NCBI RefSeq assembly: GCF_043099315.1
Contig: NZ_CP170746.1
DNA from: Chlorogloeopsis fritschii
Lineage (GTDB): Bacteria > Cyanobacteriota > Cyanobacteriia > Cyanobacteriales > Nostocaceae
Length of the DNA: 64,000 nucleotides
Reading direction: 5' to 3' (one strand)
The notes below the pieces were generated by a model. It saw only the letters and a program-made list of their open reading frames with translations, was not told where the DNA came from and searched no databases. The first letter of the stretch is position 1. Each line of letters starts with the position of its first letter. Both the position numbers and the translations under genes were made by a program. Positions 1-8,475 of this stretch are shown here, piece by piece.

Positions 1-519
1 ATAAAATAGGGCGGGATCGTCAAGTGTAATAGCAACAGCGATGGGAATAAATACAACTCCTGTAATTAATAACCCTATAAATGCCCCAACAACGTCTATC
101 AAACGTTTCATCCAAGAACGCACAGAGGGGTGTGTGGTTGGTAGCTGCTCCTCTAATTGTCGGTTGGAGGATGCTTCGGTGTTACCACCAGATTCAATAT
201 GAAAAACCTCCTCCAAGCCTGTAAGGTTCAGTACTGCCATAACCTGAGGAGTAACATTCCGCAAACTCAATTCAATTCCTTTTTCTTGAGCAGTTTTGTA
301 ATTACTCACTAAAGCACCCAAACCACTGCTATCCATGAAAGTAGTCTGCTGAAAGTCGATGATAATTTTTTTAAGAACCGGATTTGCTTGGATTAAGTCT
401 TGACAGGTTTGCTTAAATGCCACAGCTTCAAGCATGCTCAACCGGTGTGAGACCTGCACTACTGCCATATCATTTAATAACATTACTGAATCATCTACCT
501 CTGTGGTTTGGCTATTCAT
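1..519 (-). CDS. STAS domain / bacterial sugar transferase fusion (partial)
   Basis: Only the first 173 codons lie in the window; the gene runs off the left edge. Residues about 10-100 form a STAS domain (anti-sigma-factor-antagonist type) with the phosphorylatable-serine region FMDSSGLGALV. After a linker, residues about 145-173 read MKRLIDVVGAFIGLLI and then FIPIAVAITLDDP, the membrane entry of a bacterial sugar transferase (phosphoglycosyltransferase, PF02397). Such enzymes load the first sugar phosphate onto undecaprenyl phosphate in exopolysaccharide synthesis. I chose the start at 519 because AGGA lies a few bases upstream; an in-frame ATG at 537 is the alternative. The usual DSPGPIFY stretch reads DDPALFY here, one residue shorter. 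A regulatory STAS domain on the initiating enzyme is an inference. Confidence 0.8.
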   Translation of the reverse strand, partial: MNSQTTEVDDSVMLLNDMAVVQVSHRLSMLEAVAFKQTCQDLIQANPVLKKIIIDFQQTTFMDSSGLGALVSNYKTAQEKGIELSLRNVTPQVMAVLNLTGLEEVFHIESGGNTEASSNRQLEEQLPTTHPSVRSWMKRLIDVVGAFIGLLITGVVFIPIAVAITLDDPALFY

Positions 520-719
520 GAAATCCTGTACTTTCATTGCCGTGTCAATATAATCGACCCAAAATTATTTTGTCTTAGCGAATCACTTTACCCGATGTTT
601 ACTCGGTTATTTACTGGAGTTCAGATTAGAGATTTTCAGGGACGGTTCACAATAGAACAAGAGGTTACAAAATATCCTTACGATTTTGCTGAAGTAGCGC
701 ATACGTACTGCTATCATCA

Positions 720-1517
720 ATGACTACTAAAACTGTTACTAAACCTACAGCACGCCTGATTGAGGTCTTTTCCGCAATCCAAGGGGAAGGATTGAATGTT
801 GGGACACGTCAAATTTTTATTCGCTTTGCCCTTTGTGACTTGCGCTGTCATTTTTGTGATAGCGCCCACACTTGGAGTACACCCACAACTTGTAGGATTG
901 AGCGATCGCCTGGCTTACGAGATTTCGAGATTTACTCTAATCCCGTTTCTTTAACCCAATTAATTGAATGGGTTAAGCGGCAAAATATACTTCCCCTGCA
1001 CGATAGTATTAGCTTAACAGGTGGTGAACCACTTCTTCATGCACAATTTTTGGTGGAATTTTTACCGCAGGTACGTACAGTCACTGGTCTACCTATATAC
1101 TTGGAAACTGGCGGACATCGTCCAGAACAATTGGCAAACATTTTGCCCTATCTAGACTCTGTAGGTATGGATTTTAAGTTACCCAGTGTCAGTGGCGAAA
1201 GTCATTGGCAAGAACACGCAAAATTCCTCCAACTCTGTTATGAATCACAAGTGGAAGTTTTTGTCAAAATTATAGTTTCTGACAAAACAGACCCTACTGA
1301 TTTAGAGGATGCTGGTTTATTAGTGGCAGAAGTTAGTCCGCAAATCCCCATTTTTTTACAACCTGTCACTCCTCTAGCAGCATCTGAACAACTTACTCAA
1401 AACCCTATATTTGCACCTGCTCCAGAGCAAGTTTTGATATGGCAAGCTTTAATGAAGCGGTTTGTCAAGCAAGTGCGTGTAGTGCCTCAGACGCATAAAA
1501 TGTTGAACCAACTTTAA
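720..1517 (+). CDS. queE: 7-carboxy-7-deazaguanine synthase (radical SAM)
   Basis: A 265-residue radical SAM enzyme that converts 6-carboxytetrahydropterin to 7-carboxy-7-deazaguanine in the queuosine (preQ0) pathway. The cluster-binding motif CX3CX2C is at C39, C43 and C46, in the context FALCDLRCHFCDS. The N-terminal EVFSAIQGEG and the SLTGGEPLLH stretch (SAM-binding GGE motif) are typical of QueE. Length matches the family. No other queuosine genes (queC, queD, queF) are in the window. No clear Shine-Dalgarno precedes the ATG. A 71-codon frame ends with an ATGA overlap at this start, but it resembles nothing known and probably is not a gene. Confidence 0.9.
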   Translation: MTTKTVTKPTARLIEVFSAIQGEGLNVGTRQIFIRFALCDLRCHFCDSAHTWSTPTTCRIERSPGLRDFEIYSNPVSLTQLIEWVKRQNILPLHDSISLTGGEPLLHAQFLVEFLPQVRTVTGLPIYLETGGHRPEQLANILPYLDSVGMDFKLPSVSGESHWQEHAKFLQLCYESQVEVFVKIIVSDKTDPTDLEDAGLLVAEVSPQIPIFLQPVTPLAASEQLTQNPIFAPAPEQVLIWQALMKRFVKQVRVVPQTHKMLNQL

Positions 1518-2358
1518 GTAGCTCGGTATTGTACTTAAAAATATTTTTTGATTGAGCAACAAGTTGTGGAATTGTGTTGAATTACTTTTGTTAGTAACTA
1601 ACCTAGATTCCAAGGTTATCCAATTATAGGTGGGTATATGTAGTTTAAATTGGCTCATATCTTTAGTCTGGGTTGAACTAGAAGCACCAAAAGCTGAGGT
1701 TTTGAAAACTAGCGGTCATCTCCCGTGTCAAATAGGTGATTTTTTGTTATTATTCACCCCTCCGTTCGAGAATGAATGGAAAACTACTCAATGAACGTTT
1801 GAAAAGAATAAGGAGTAATAACTTTACCACCTGGAAATTACTGAGAGCAGTAATTTATGCAGGCAACGCAGTTGCTCCTCTGCTTCATTCTCATAGGAGT
1901 TTTGTGAAGATAGGAGCAAGCACCAGACAATTTTGATTAAATTTCAATGTGAACATTCGCACTGAACTTAATTAACCTTTTCTTAATATATTCTTAATCG
2001 GAAAGCCAGATGCACAAAAAAGCGATTTTCTAGGTGTGAGAGTTATGATGCAAGTAAGACATTGACTGTTCTTGTGCAGCAGCTTTGTTGTGCTAATTAT
2101 TACGGATATATAAAATTCGCTTACGTATTTCCCTAAGCGATCGCGTGAGGTTTGATGATAGTAAGCTGTTCTTCGGTGAAACTTGGGAGATGGAAAGTTA
2201 TTCAGCTAATCTGGGCATAGTGCTGTATATCTTTATCGTTGTGAATGTCACTAGTCATTTGTCCTTTGTCCTTTATGTTACAAATGACTAATGACTAATG
2301 ACTAAGAACAGGCTTCACGAGTAAATGTGTAAATTGCATCCGTAATTGCCGATGCTTT
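1518..2358. other. Gene-free interval of about 840 bp with heptamer repeats
   Basis: I see no convincing gene. A 66-codon frame at 1736-1936 has no recognisable features and no good ribosome-binding site. Around 2280-2303 the heptamer AATGACT is repeated about three times, one of the short tandem arrays seen elsewhere in the window. A HIP1-like GCGATCGC lies near 2137. Confidence 0.5.
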
Positions 2359-3006
2359 TTAATATTCACTATCATCCATAGCAGCCTTAGATTTTGCCTT
2401 TGCTTTGTTAGCACTGCGTTTGAGGGCAGAAAGCCGTGCTTCGTATCTAGAGCGCTGGCGCTTGCCGGGAGTGATATCAATTAAGGTTTTTAAGGCGCTA
2501 CCCAAGCTTTTGTAGGCGTTCGGAAGGCTATAACCAAAACGAGTTGCTAAGGCGATCGCTTTTTCGTCAGCTTCCACTAATTCCCTTAACTGCTTTTCCC
2601 CATTATTTTTTTGATAAAGTCGCCAACCAGAAACTCCGCACAGCGCTAAAGCGAGAAACAGCAACAATACATCTTGTACCCACAATTCACCAACAGCACC
2701 ACCCAAACCAATCGCTAAGGCTGCCATTTCCCAACCATCTTTGGGAATAGTATCATTTTGAATGCGAGCAACTTCGTGCCAGAACAGCAAATTGCGCTGA
2801 TCCATTGCTAGCGAATCCCATTTCACCAAGTCTATTTGAATTTCTACTTGGTCTTTACCTATTTCTTCAGAGCGGATCAGGGGTGGATTTACCTCTGTTG
2901 TACCTTCAACCATGACCCAGCTCTGCAATTCTGGCGGTAATAAGCCTTTTAACCGCCGGAGTTCACTCATTTCTGCTTTAGCAGAGGAGGTAGCATACGA
3001 TGTCAT
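2359..3006 (-). CDS. DUF3318 family membrane-associated protein
   Basis: A 215-residue protein that I recognise as the cyanobacterial DUF3318 family; its function is unknown. The N-terminal 90 residues are soluble and contain the family-like stretch LLFWHEVARIQ. Two hydrophobic segments follow (about 94-106 and 108-130), then a basic C-terminal tail rich in Lys, Arg and Ala (about 170-210). It is likely anchored in a membrane with the tail in the cytoplasm, which is inferred. The next gene, a YbjN-like protein 80 bp upstream, is on the same strand, so the two may be cotranscribed. Assignment to DUF3318 rests on memory of the family. Confidence 0.75.
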   Translation of the reverse strand: MTSYATSSAKAEMSELRRLKGLLPPELQSWVMVEGTTEVNPPLIRSEEIGKDQVEIQIDLVKWDSLAMDQRNLLFWHEVARIQNDTIPKDGWEMAALAIGLGGAVGELWVQDVLLLFLALALCGVSGWRLYQKNNGEKQLRELVEADEKAIALATRFGYSLPNAYKSLGSALKTLIDITPGKRQRSRYEARLSALKRSANKAKAKSKAAMDDSEY

Positions 3007-3086
3007 ATTTATCCAGCCCTAGTAAAACTTTCAGTATATCGAGGGTAACACTTTAGGAGTATAGCTATTTCACTGAGCATTTGAAC

Positions 3087-3644
3087 TCATTCGCTAGGAA
3101 AACTTCCTCGCTTTTTACGAGCTTCCATTGCCTTTTCTAATAGTTCTAGCAATCCTGGAGCCTGTTCTTGAATACTAAGTAAGATTCTCTCACCTAGTTC
3201 CACGTTTCCTGGATCTTGACCTGTTTCCATCACGGCTTGCAGGCGAGGCAGTGCTACGCTATCAACCAACTGAATTAATCCACTCAAACAACGGTTGAAT
3301 TGTTTCTCTGTAAGAGTGGAGTCTTCTAAGGGAAACTCTATAATGGCACGAATTTCACCGTCGGAAGGGTCATATTCCCATTGCAGCATCTTGGTTTCCC
3401 AAGAAATTGCCAGCATTGTCTGAAGGATAGCTACTTTGTGAGGATGATCTTGCACTCCCGCCAAAACTTGGGGCGCAAATAAGCGAAAAAATTTTCCTTC
3501 CTCATCTAGCTGAACGACAATCAAAAAATCTTCTATATTTTCACTTTCTACACCTGTAATAATCCGATCTTCTTCTTCATCTAAACGATAGTCCCAACCA
3601 AGATTATCCAAGTAATGAGCAATCTGTTCCAGATTCACAGCCAT
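3087..3644 (-). CDS. YbjN domain-containing protein
   Basis: A 185-residue acidic soluble protein. The opening pattern, a helix (NLEQIAHYLDNLGWDY), then alternating strands with an acidic turn (LDEEEDRIITGV) and a further strand pair (FLIVVQLDEEGKFFRLF), is that of YbjN-type proteins, which share the fold of type III secretion chaperones. Cyanobacterial members have no assigned role, though a chaperone or tethering role is often suggested. The C-terminus is charged (KAMEARKKRG). It sits just upstream of the DUF3318 gene on the same strand. The family call is moderately confident; no specific function is claimed. Confidence 0.7.
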   Translation of the reverse strand: MAVNLEQIAHYLDNLGWDYRLDEEEDRIITGVESENIEDFLIVVQLDEEGKFFRLFAPQVLAGVQDHPHKVAILQTMLAISWETKMLQWEYDPSDGEIRAIIEFPLEDSTLTEKQFNRCLSGLIQLVDSVALPRLQAVMETGQDPGNVELGERILLSIQEQAPGLLELLEKAMEARKKRGSFPSE

Positions 3645-3986
3645 AAAAGCCTCATCATAAAAACTGGAGCGGCTATTTCCAGACCTAGTTTAACCTGCTA
3701 CAGGTACTTTATTAGGTTGATTTAGATACTTCTCCTTATCTATCAATTTGCAATCAACTCTTGCTAATGTTGAAGCTAACTACAGGTTCAAAATATATTC
3801 TTAACAGAATATATTTAAAAAATATGCTTTTATCTAGTTGAGCCTAACCTTAACTATTACTTTTTTAATATCACATAAACTAAAAACACAAAAACACAGA
3901 TCCCCGACTTCTCTAAGAAGTCGGGGATCTGATAGGACATATTTTACGTTATGTTAATTAGTAATTTTTGATTGTCAATGATATTT
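3645..3986. other. Intergenic region with perfect hairpin, upstream of natF
   Basis: This AT-rich region separates the divergent YbjN-like gene and the amino-acid transporter genes. It should hold both promoters, but I cannot pick a confident -10/-35 pair. Its only strong structure is the perfect hairpin at 3898-3930, listed separately. I looked for an NtcA-type GTA-N8-TAC site before natF and did not see one. Confidence 0.5.
3898..3930. repeat. Perfect 15-bp inverted repeat, copy 1
   Basis: AGATCCCCGACTTCT (3898-3912) is followed by a 3-base loop and its exact reverse complement (3916-3930). The same hairpin with a different loop occurs at 10790-10822. There is no T-run, so it is more likely a dispersed repeat than a classical terminator. 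Confidence 0.9.
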
Positions 3987-5045
3987 ATGGATAAAAAAAC
4001 TTTAATTTTAGCGATCGCACCCCTGATTTTTAGCCTTACTGCTTGTAGTGGAGAGGTGGCAAACACAGGAAATAAAAGCGCGTCACAAGCTACTCAAAGC
4101 CGTTTGGATACGATTAAAAGTCGCGGACAGTTAATTTGTGGTGTTAGCGGTGAACTACCAGGATTTAGCTTTGTCGGAACAGATGGTAAATACTCTGGAT
4201 TAGATGTAGATGTATGTCGCGCCATAGCAGCGGCTTTGTTCGATAACCCAGATGCAGTAGAGTACCGCAATCTTAATGCGAAAGAGCGGTTTACAGCCGT
4301 ACAAACCTCAGAAGTAGATGTTCTCAGCCGTAACACTACATATACGCTCAGTCGCGATACCTCCGTGGGTTTGGAGTTTGCACCGATAGTCTTTTATGAT
4401 GGTCAAGGCGTCATGGTTCGTAAAAGTAGCGGCAGCAAGACTCTAGCAGATCTCAAAGACAAAGCAATCTGCACTCAAACTGGTACTACCAATGAGCAGA
4501 ACTTAGCAGATCAAATGCGAAAACGGGGTATACCTTACAAACCCCTTGTCTTTGAGGATGTCAATACAGCATATGCCACTTATGCGCAAGGACGTTGTGA
4601 CGCTGTTACCTCTGATAAATCCCAATTAATTTCTCGGCGCACAATTTTACCCAAGCCAGAAGATAATGTAATTCTTGATGAAAATCTATCTAGCGAGCCA
4701 TTTGCTCCAGCTGTCGCCGACGGAGATAGTAAGTGGGCTAATACTGTTAAATGGGTAGTTTATTCCCTAATTAAAGCCGAAGAATTGGGAATTAATTCTC
4801 AAAATGTCGCAAAGCTTGCTAATAGTAACGATCCAGAAATTCGACGTTTTTTAGGAACTGAAGGTAACCTTGGGCAAGGGATGGGTTTGCCAAATGACTT
4901 TGCTGTCAGAATTATTAAGCACGTGGGCAACTACGGTGAAATTTACGATCGCAATTTGGGAGCAAAGACAAAGCTAAATTTTCCTCGCGGTCAAAATCAA
5001 CTTTGGACAAAGGGTGGACTATTGTTTTCTCCTCCTTTTAGATAA
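3987..5045 (+). CDS. natF: Polar amino-acid ABC transporter, substrate-binding lipoprotein
   Basis: Periplasmic binding protein of a family 3 (polar amino acid) ABC importer, related to AapJ/BztA. I start it at the ATG at 3987 because the result is a compact lipoprotein signal (MDKKTLILAIAPLIF followed by the lipobox LTAC); an ATG at 3978 and a TTG at 3972 are also in frame. The mature part begins with GQLICGVSGELPGFSF and GLDVDVCRAIAAALF, the typical start of the type 2 binding-protein fold. It is followed after 13 bp by two permease genes and then an ATPase. The order matches the natF-natG-natH-bgtA cluster (N-II system for acidic and neutral polar amino acids) that I recall from Anabaena PCC 7120. 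Substrate specificity is inferred from that synteny. Confidence 0.82.
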   Translation: MDKKTLILAIAPLIFSLTACSGEVANTGNKSASQATQSRLDTIKSRGQLICGVSGELPGFSFVGTDGKYSGLDVDVCRAIAAALFDNPDAVEYRNLNAKERFTAVQTSEVDVLSRNTTYTLSRDTSVGLEFAPIVFYDGQGVMVRKSSGSKTLADLKDKAICTQTGTTNEQNLADQMRKRGIPYKPLVFEDVNTAYATYAQGRCDAVTSDKSQLISRRTILPKPEDNVILDENLSSEPFAPAVADGDSKWANTVKWVVYSLIKAEELGINSQNVAKLANSNDPEIRRFLGTEGNLGQGMGLPNDFAVRIIKHVGNYGEIYDRNLGAKTKLNFPRGQNQLWTKGGLLFSPPFR

Positions 5046-5058
5046 TCGGTTATAGCTC

Positions 5059-5985
5059 ATGCATAATTTAAAATCTCCCTTGTGGCGTGATCGGCGTTAC
5101 TGGCAAATTCTTGTTCAACTAATAATTGCATTTTTAGTAGTATTTTTAGTAGTTATACTATGGATCAATCTCAACTATAATTTGCAGAAATTAGGAATTA
5201 AATTTGGATTTGATTTTCTCAAGCAACAAGCTTCATTTGATATTAGTGAAACGCCTATTGCTTACAATCCATCTGATACTTACAGTCGCGCCTTATGGGT
5301 AGGCTTAATTAACTCTTTACGAGTGGCGATCGCGGGCATTATTCTCACTACTATTATTGGTATATTTGCAGGAATAGCACGCCTATCTGACAATTGGTTA
5401 GTACGAAATATCGCTGGGGTTTATGTAGAGATTTTTCGGAATACGCCTCTACTTTTACAATTATTATTTTGGTACTTTGCTGTTTTTCTGAGTTTACCTA
5501 AGATAGAAAACCAAATTTCTGTTTTGAGTTTAGTTTATATCAGTCAAAGTGGTGTGCAATTCCCGTGGTTTAGGCTCTCTTCAGAATTTTTTGCTTTGCT
5601 AATGGGATTGACTTTTTATACTGGTGCGTTTATCGCTGAAATTGTGCGAGGTGGTATTCAATCTGTACCAAAGGGACAATGGGAAGCAGCCCGTTCCTTG
5701 GGTTTAAAGCCTGGTTTGGTGATGCGACTGGTGATTTTTCCTCAAGCTTTGCGAGTCATAGTGCCACCACTGACAAGTCAATATCTGAATTTGACTAAAA
5801 ACTCTAGTTTAGCGATCGCCGTAGGCTATCCCGATATATATTTTGTTGCTTCTACTACTTTTAACCAAACTGGTAGAGCGGTAGAAGCTATGTTGTTGAT
5901 TATGCTTACTTATCTGACATTGAGTTTGACAATTTCTTTGGGAATGAACTTTTTTAATAGGATGGTGGCGATTAAAGAAAGATAA
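5059..5985 (+). CDS. natG: Polar amino-acid ABC transporter permease 1
   Basis: A 308-residue inner-membrane permease of the HisM/HisQ type. A first membrane segment (about 18-38) is followed by a periplasmic loop, then the conserved ABC permease core. The cytoplasmic EAA loop, which docks the ATPase, reads EAARSLGLKPGLVMRLVIFP, then QALRVIVPPLTSQYLNLTKN. It lies 13 bp after natF and forms a heterodimer with the next permease in related Aap/Bzt systems. The 227 bp before natH carry a palindrome and a miniature repeat, so the operon may be interrupted by later insertions. Confidence 0.85.
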   Translation: MHNLKSPLWRDRRYWQILVQLIIAFLVVFLVVILWINLNYNLQKLGIKFGFDFLKQQASFDISETPIAYNPSDTYSRALWVGLINSLRVAIAGIILTTIIGIFAGIARLSDNWLVRNIAGVYVEIFRNTPLLLQLLFWYFAVFLSLPKIENQISVLSLVYISQSGVQFPWFRLSSEFFALLMGLTFYTGAFIAEIVRGGIQSVPKGQWEAARSLGLKPGLVMRLVIFPQALRVIVPPLTSQYLNLTKNSSLAIAVGYPDIYFVASTTFNQTGRAVEAMLLIMLTYLTLSLTISLGMNFFNRMVAIKER

Positions 5986-6067
5986 GAATATAGCAGGGAA
6001 TAGGGTTGGGGGAACAGGGAGAGGGGGAGACAAGGGGACACGGGGACAAGGGGAGTAATAAATAATT

Positions 6068-6095
6068 GTACAGACGCGATTAATCGCGTCTGTAC
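6068..6095. repeat. Perfect 28-bp palindrome
   Basis: GTACAGACGCGATT is followed directly by its exact reverse complement. The core GACGCGAT/ATCGCGTC recurs in the terminator-like hairpin at 16706-16736, and a shorter GACGC/GCGTC hairpin is at 57042-57063. It lies between two cotranscribed permease genes, so in RNA it would form a stable stem without a T-run. Confidence 0.9.
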
Positions 6096-6107
6096 CCACT
6101 AACTACT

Positions 6108-6174
6108 GTACGGGCGGGTTTAGAAGATAAATTATCAGTTTGAAGGCAAGATAATCAACAAAACCCGCCCCTAC
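6108..6174. mobile_element. Miniature inverted-repeat element, family A copy 1
   Basis: A 67-bp element bounded by GTACGGGCGGGTTT and AAACCCGCCCCTAC, which are reverse complements at 13 of 14 positions. The interior (AGAAGATAAATTATCAGTTT and onward) is clearly related to the copy at 45595-45659. It has no coding capacity. It resembles the small palindromic MITE-like repeats of filamentous cyanobacteria; mobility is inferred from dispersion. Confidence 0.75.
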
Positions 6175-6212
6175 TAACAAATGAATAATGACCAATGACT
6201 AACTTTTAAAAT

Positions 6213-7349
6213 ATGAATTGGCTGCGTAAAAACTTGTTTAATACCTGGTACAACAGCATATTAACTGTTGTCTGTTTGGTATTACTGTTCTGGATAGGTT
6301 GGGGTGTTTTGAGTTGGGCGATCGCTCAAGCACAATGGGAAGTTATTGGGGTAAATTTGCGTTTATTTTTTGTCGGTCGTTTTCCCCCAACATTATACTG
6401 GCGAGTTTGGATTGTGTTAGCAATAGCCTCCACGTTACTAGCTCTGACTTGGGGAGTTTTCTTTAGCAAACAAAGTGTGAACAGCCGACGAATTAACCTT
6501 TTTGCTTTGATTCTCTGCGGAGTCTTATTGTTTTTACCCCTAGATTTAAATACCCGCCTTTGGTTGCTGATAATCATAATTTTAATATTTGCAGGTTTTT
6601 GGCTGGGGAGAAGATGGAGTGGTGCGATCGCGCCTTGGCTTTCGCTTGCATGGTTGTTATCTTTCCCTGTGATATTTTGGTTAATTGGTGGTGGATTTGG
6701 TTTAAGACCAGTACCAACAAGTTTATGGAATGGTTTGCTGCTTACTCTCCTCATGGCAGCAGTTAGTATTGTGCTTTCTTTTCCCATTGGCGTGTTACTA
6801 GCTTTAGGACGTACTAGCAACCTACCTATAGTCCGTTGGTTATGTATTTTGTACATTGAAATTATTCGGGGGCTGCCACTAATTGGGATTTTATTTTTTG
6901 CTCAGGTGATGTTTCCCTTGTTTCTGCCAGGGGAAATTCGTTTGGATAGAGTTTTGCGTGCCATTGCTGGATTAGTTTTTTTTAGTGCTGCTTATATGGC
7001 AGAAAATGTGCGCGGCGGACTCCAAGCTATTCCTCGCGGACAAGTTGAAGCCGCCAAAGCCCTGGGACTCAACGCTTCCTTGGTTGTGCTATTAATTGTC
7101 CTGCCTCAAGCCTTGCGTGTTGCAATTCCGGCAATTGTTGGTCAATTTATCGGATTATTTAAAGACACTTCACTTTTATCTTTGGTGGGATTAGTAGAGC
7201 TTACAGGAATTGCCCGTTCTATTTTGGCACAACCACAATTTCTCGGTCGTTATGCAGAAGTTTATCTGTTTATTGGCTTAATTTACTGGCTATTTTGTTA
7301 TGCTATGTCGCTGGCTGCTCGGCGCTTAGAGAAGCAGTTAGTGAACTGA
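6213..7349 (+). CDS. natH: Polar amino-acid ABC transporter permease 2
   Basis: A 378-residue permease, longer than natG because of extra N-terminal membrane segments (about 15-35, 65-82, 92-110 and 115-130), as in AapM/BztC. The permease core begins near residue 175 (LWNGLLLTLLMAAVSIVLSF). The EAA loop reads EAAKALGLNASLVVLLIVLP, then QALRVAIPAIVGQFIGLFKD. It should pair with NatG in the membrane and with the ATPase encoded downstream. The longer N-terminus distinguishes the two permeases of this subclass. Confidence 0.85.
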   Translation: MNWLRKNLFNTWYNSILTVVCLVLLFWIGWGVLSWAIAQAQWEVIGVNLRLFFVGRFPPTLYWRVWIVLAIASTLLALTWGVFFSKQSVNSRRINLFALILCGVLLFLPLDLNTRLWLLIIIILIFAGFWLGRRWSGAIAPWLSLAWLLSFPVIFWLIGGGFGLRPVPTSLWNGLLLTLLMAAVSIVLSFPIGVLLALGRTSNLPIVRWLCILYIEIIRGLPLIGILFFAQVMFPLFLPGEIRLDRVLRAIAGLVFFSAAYMAENVRGGLQAIPRGQVEAAKALGLNASLVVLLIVLPQALRVAIPAIVGQFIGLFKDTSLLSLVGLVELTGIARSILAQPQFLGRYAEVYLFIGLIYWLFCYAMSLAARRLEKQLVN

Positions 7350-7370
7350 GAGCTTGTACTACTCTCAATC

Positions 7371-7436
7371 GTAAGGTGGACACTGTCTATAACGTAAAAA
7401 TAAGGGTTTGAGGAAAGTTGGCAGTGCCCACCCTAC
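7371..7436. mobile_element. Miniature inverted-repeat element, family B copy 1
   Basis: A 66-bp element bounded by GTAAGGTGGACACTG and CAGTGCCCACCCTAC. It is closely related, in opposite orientation, to the element at 9477-9543. It sits between natH and bgtA, ending 43 bp before the bgtA start. A TTG at 7408 inside it is in frame with bgtA and could mislead gene callers. Confidence 0.75.
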
Positions 7437-7479
7437 AAAATTTCTCATCGAAAATATAGAAAATGAGGAGTTAATTTCT

Positions 7480-8220
7480 GTGTCAGAACAAAAACCGATA
7501 ATTATTGCTGATAATGTTCACAAATGGTATGGTAAATTCCATGCTCTGCGAGGTATAAGTCTAACAGTAAATCTTGGAGAAGTAGTAGTCTTAATGGGGC
7601 CTTCTGGTTCGGGTAAATCAACTTTAATCCGTACATTTAATGCTTTAGAAGATTATCAAAAAGGTAAAATAGAAATTGATGGAATTACCCTCAGCCATGA
7701 TTTACGAAATATTGAAGCAATTCGCCGAGAAGTGGGGATGGTATTTCAACAGTTCAATTTATTTCCCCATTTAACGGTGATTCAAAATATTACTTTGGCA
7801 CCAATTTGGGTGCGTCATTTGCCAAAGGTAAAAGCTAAAGAATTGGCAATACAACTACTAGAGCGAGTAGGCATTTTAGAACAGGCATATAAATACCCAG
7901 GACAGTTGTCTGGAGGACAACAGCAGAGAGTAGCGATCGCTCGTGCTTTAGCTATGCAACCTAAAATCATGCTTTTTGATGAACCAACCTCTGCTTTAGA
8001 TCCAGAGATGGTGCGAGAAGTTTTAGAGGTGATGCGGAGTCTTGCCCGTGATGGCATGACAATGGTAGTTGTCACCCACGAAGTTGGATTTGCTCGTGAA
8101 GTCGCCGATCGAGTTATTTTGATGGATAACGGCAATCTAGTGGAATCAGCTACCCCTGACAGCTTTTTTAATAATCCCCAAGAAGAACGTACCCGGCAAT
8201 TTTTATCACAAATTCTTTAG
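7480..8220 (+). CDS. bgtA: Polar amino-acid ABC transporter ATP-binding protein
   Basis: A 246-residue ABC ATPase that drives the NatFGH-type importer. Walker A is GPSGSGKS, the signature is LSGGQQQR, Walker B is IMLFDEP, followed by TSALDPE and the switch histidine in VVTHEVGFA. I start it at the GTG at 7480 because GAGGAG lies 9 bases upstream and the length then matches the family. A longer frame from a TTG at 7408 would encode a miniature repeat. In Anabaena PCC 7120, BgtA is shared by this importer and a basic amino-acid system; whether that holds here cannot be told, because no second binding protein is in the window. Confidence 0.87.
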   Translation: MSEQKPIIIADNVHKWYGKFHALRGISLTVNLGEVVVLMGPSGSGKSTLIRTFNALEDYQKGKIEIDGITLSHDLRNIEAIRREVGMVFQQFNLFPHLTVIQNITLAPIWVRHLPKVKAKELAIQLLERVGILEQAYKYPGQLSGGQQQRVAIARALAMQPKIMLFDEPTSALDPEMVREVLEVMRSLARDGMTMVVVTHEVGFAREVADRVILMDNGNLVESATPDSFFNNPQEERTRQFLSQIL

Positions 8221-8475
8221 CTTAATAGAAATTATATGTGGATTGCAATACCTTTAATTTCAGTTAAGGGATTACCAAGAAATAAATTATTCAAATAAAA
8301 AAACCACAGAGACACTGAGAGCACTGAGAAATAAGAAACAGAGAGGTCTATTAAGTTAGGTTATTGAGTTGTTTTACATTTGGAAGTGCCTAATTTAGAT
8401 ATTTTTCTATCTAAAAGGTGATGCAAAATTAATATAACAGCTTTTTAAAATAAAACAACTTCTCCAATATTTAAT

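Noticed and set aside
508..723. 71-codon frame ending in an ATGA overlap with queE
   Set aside because: It begins inside the opposite-strand STAS gene, has no Shine-Dalgarno and resembles nothing known; the overlap could be chance.
1736..1936. 66-codon plus-strand frame in the gap after queE
   Set aside because: No ribosome-binding site, no recognisable motif, and composition like the surrounding non-coding DNA.
3931..3986. Possible NtcA box before the amino-acid transporter
   Set aside because: No GTA-N8-TAC sequence with a suitably spaced -10 was present.
7408..7479. 24-codon extension of bgtA from a TTG start
   Set aside because: These codons lie mostly in a miniature repeat and the GTG at 7480 has a good Shine-Dalgarno.
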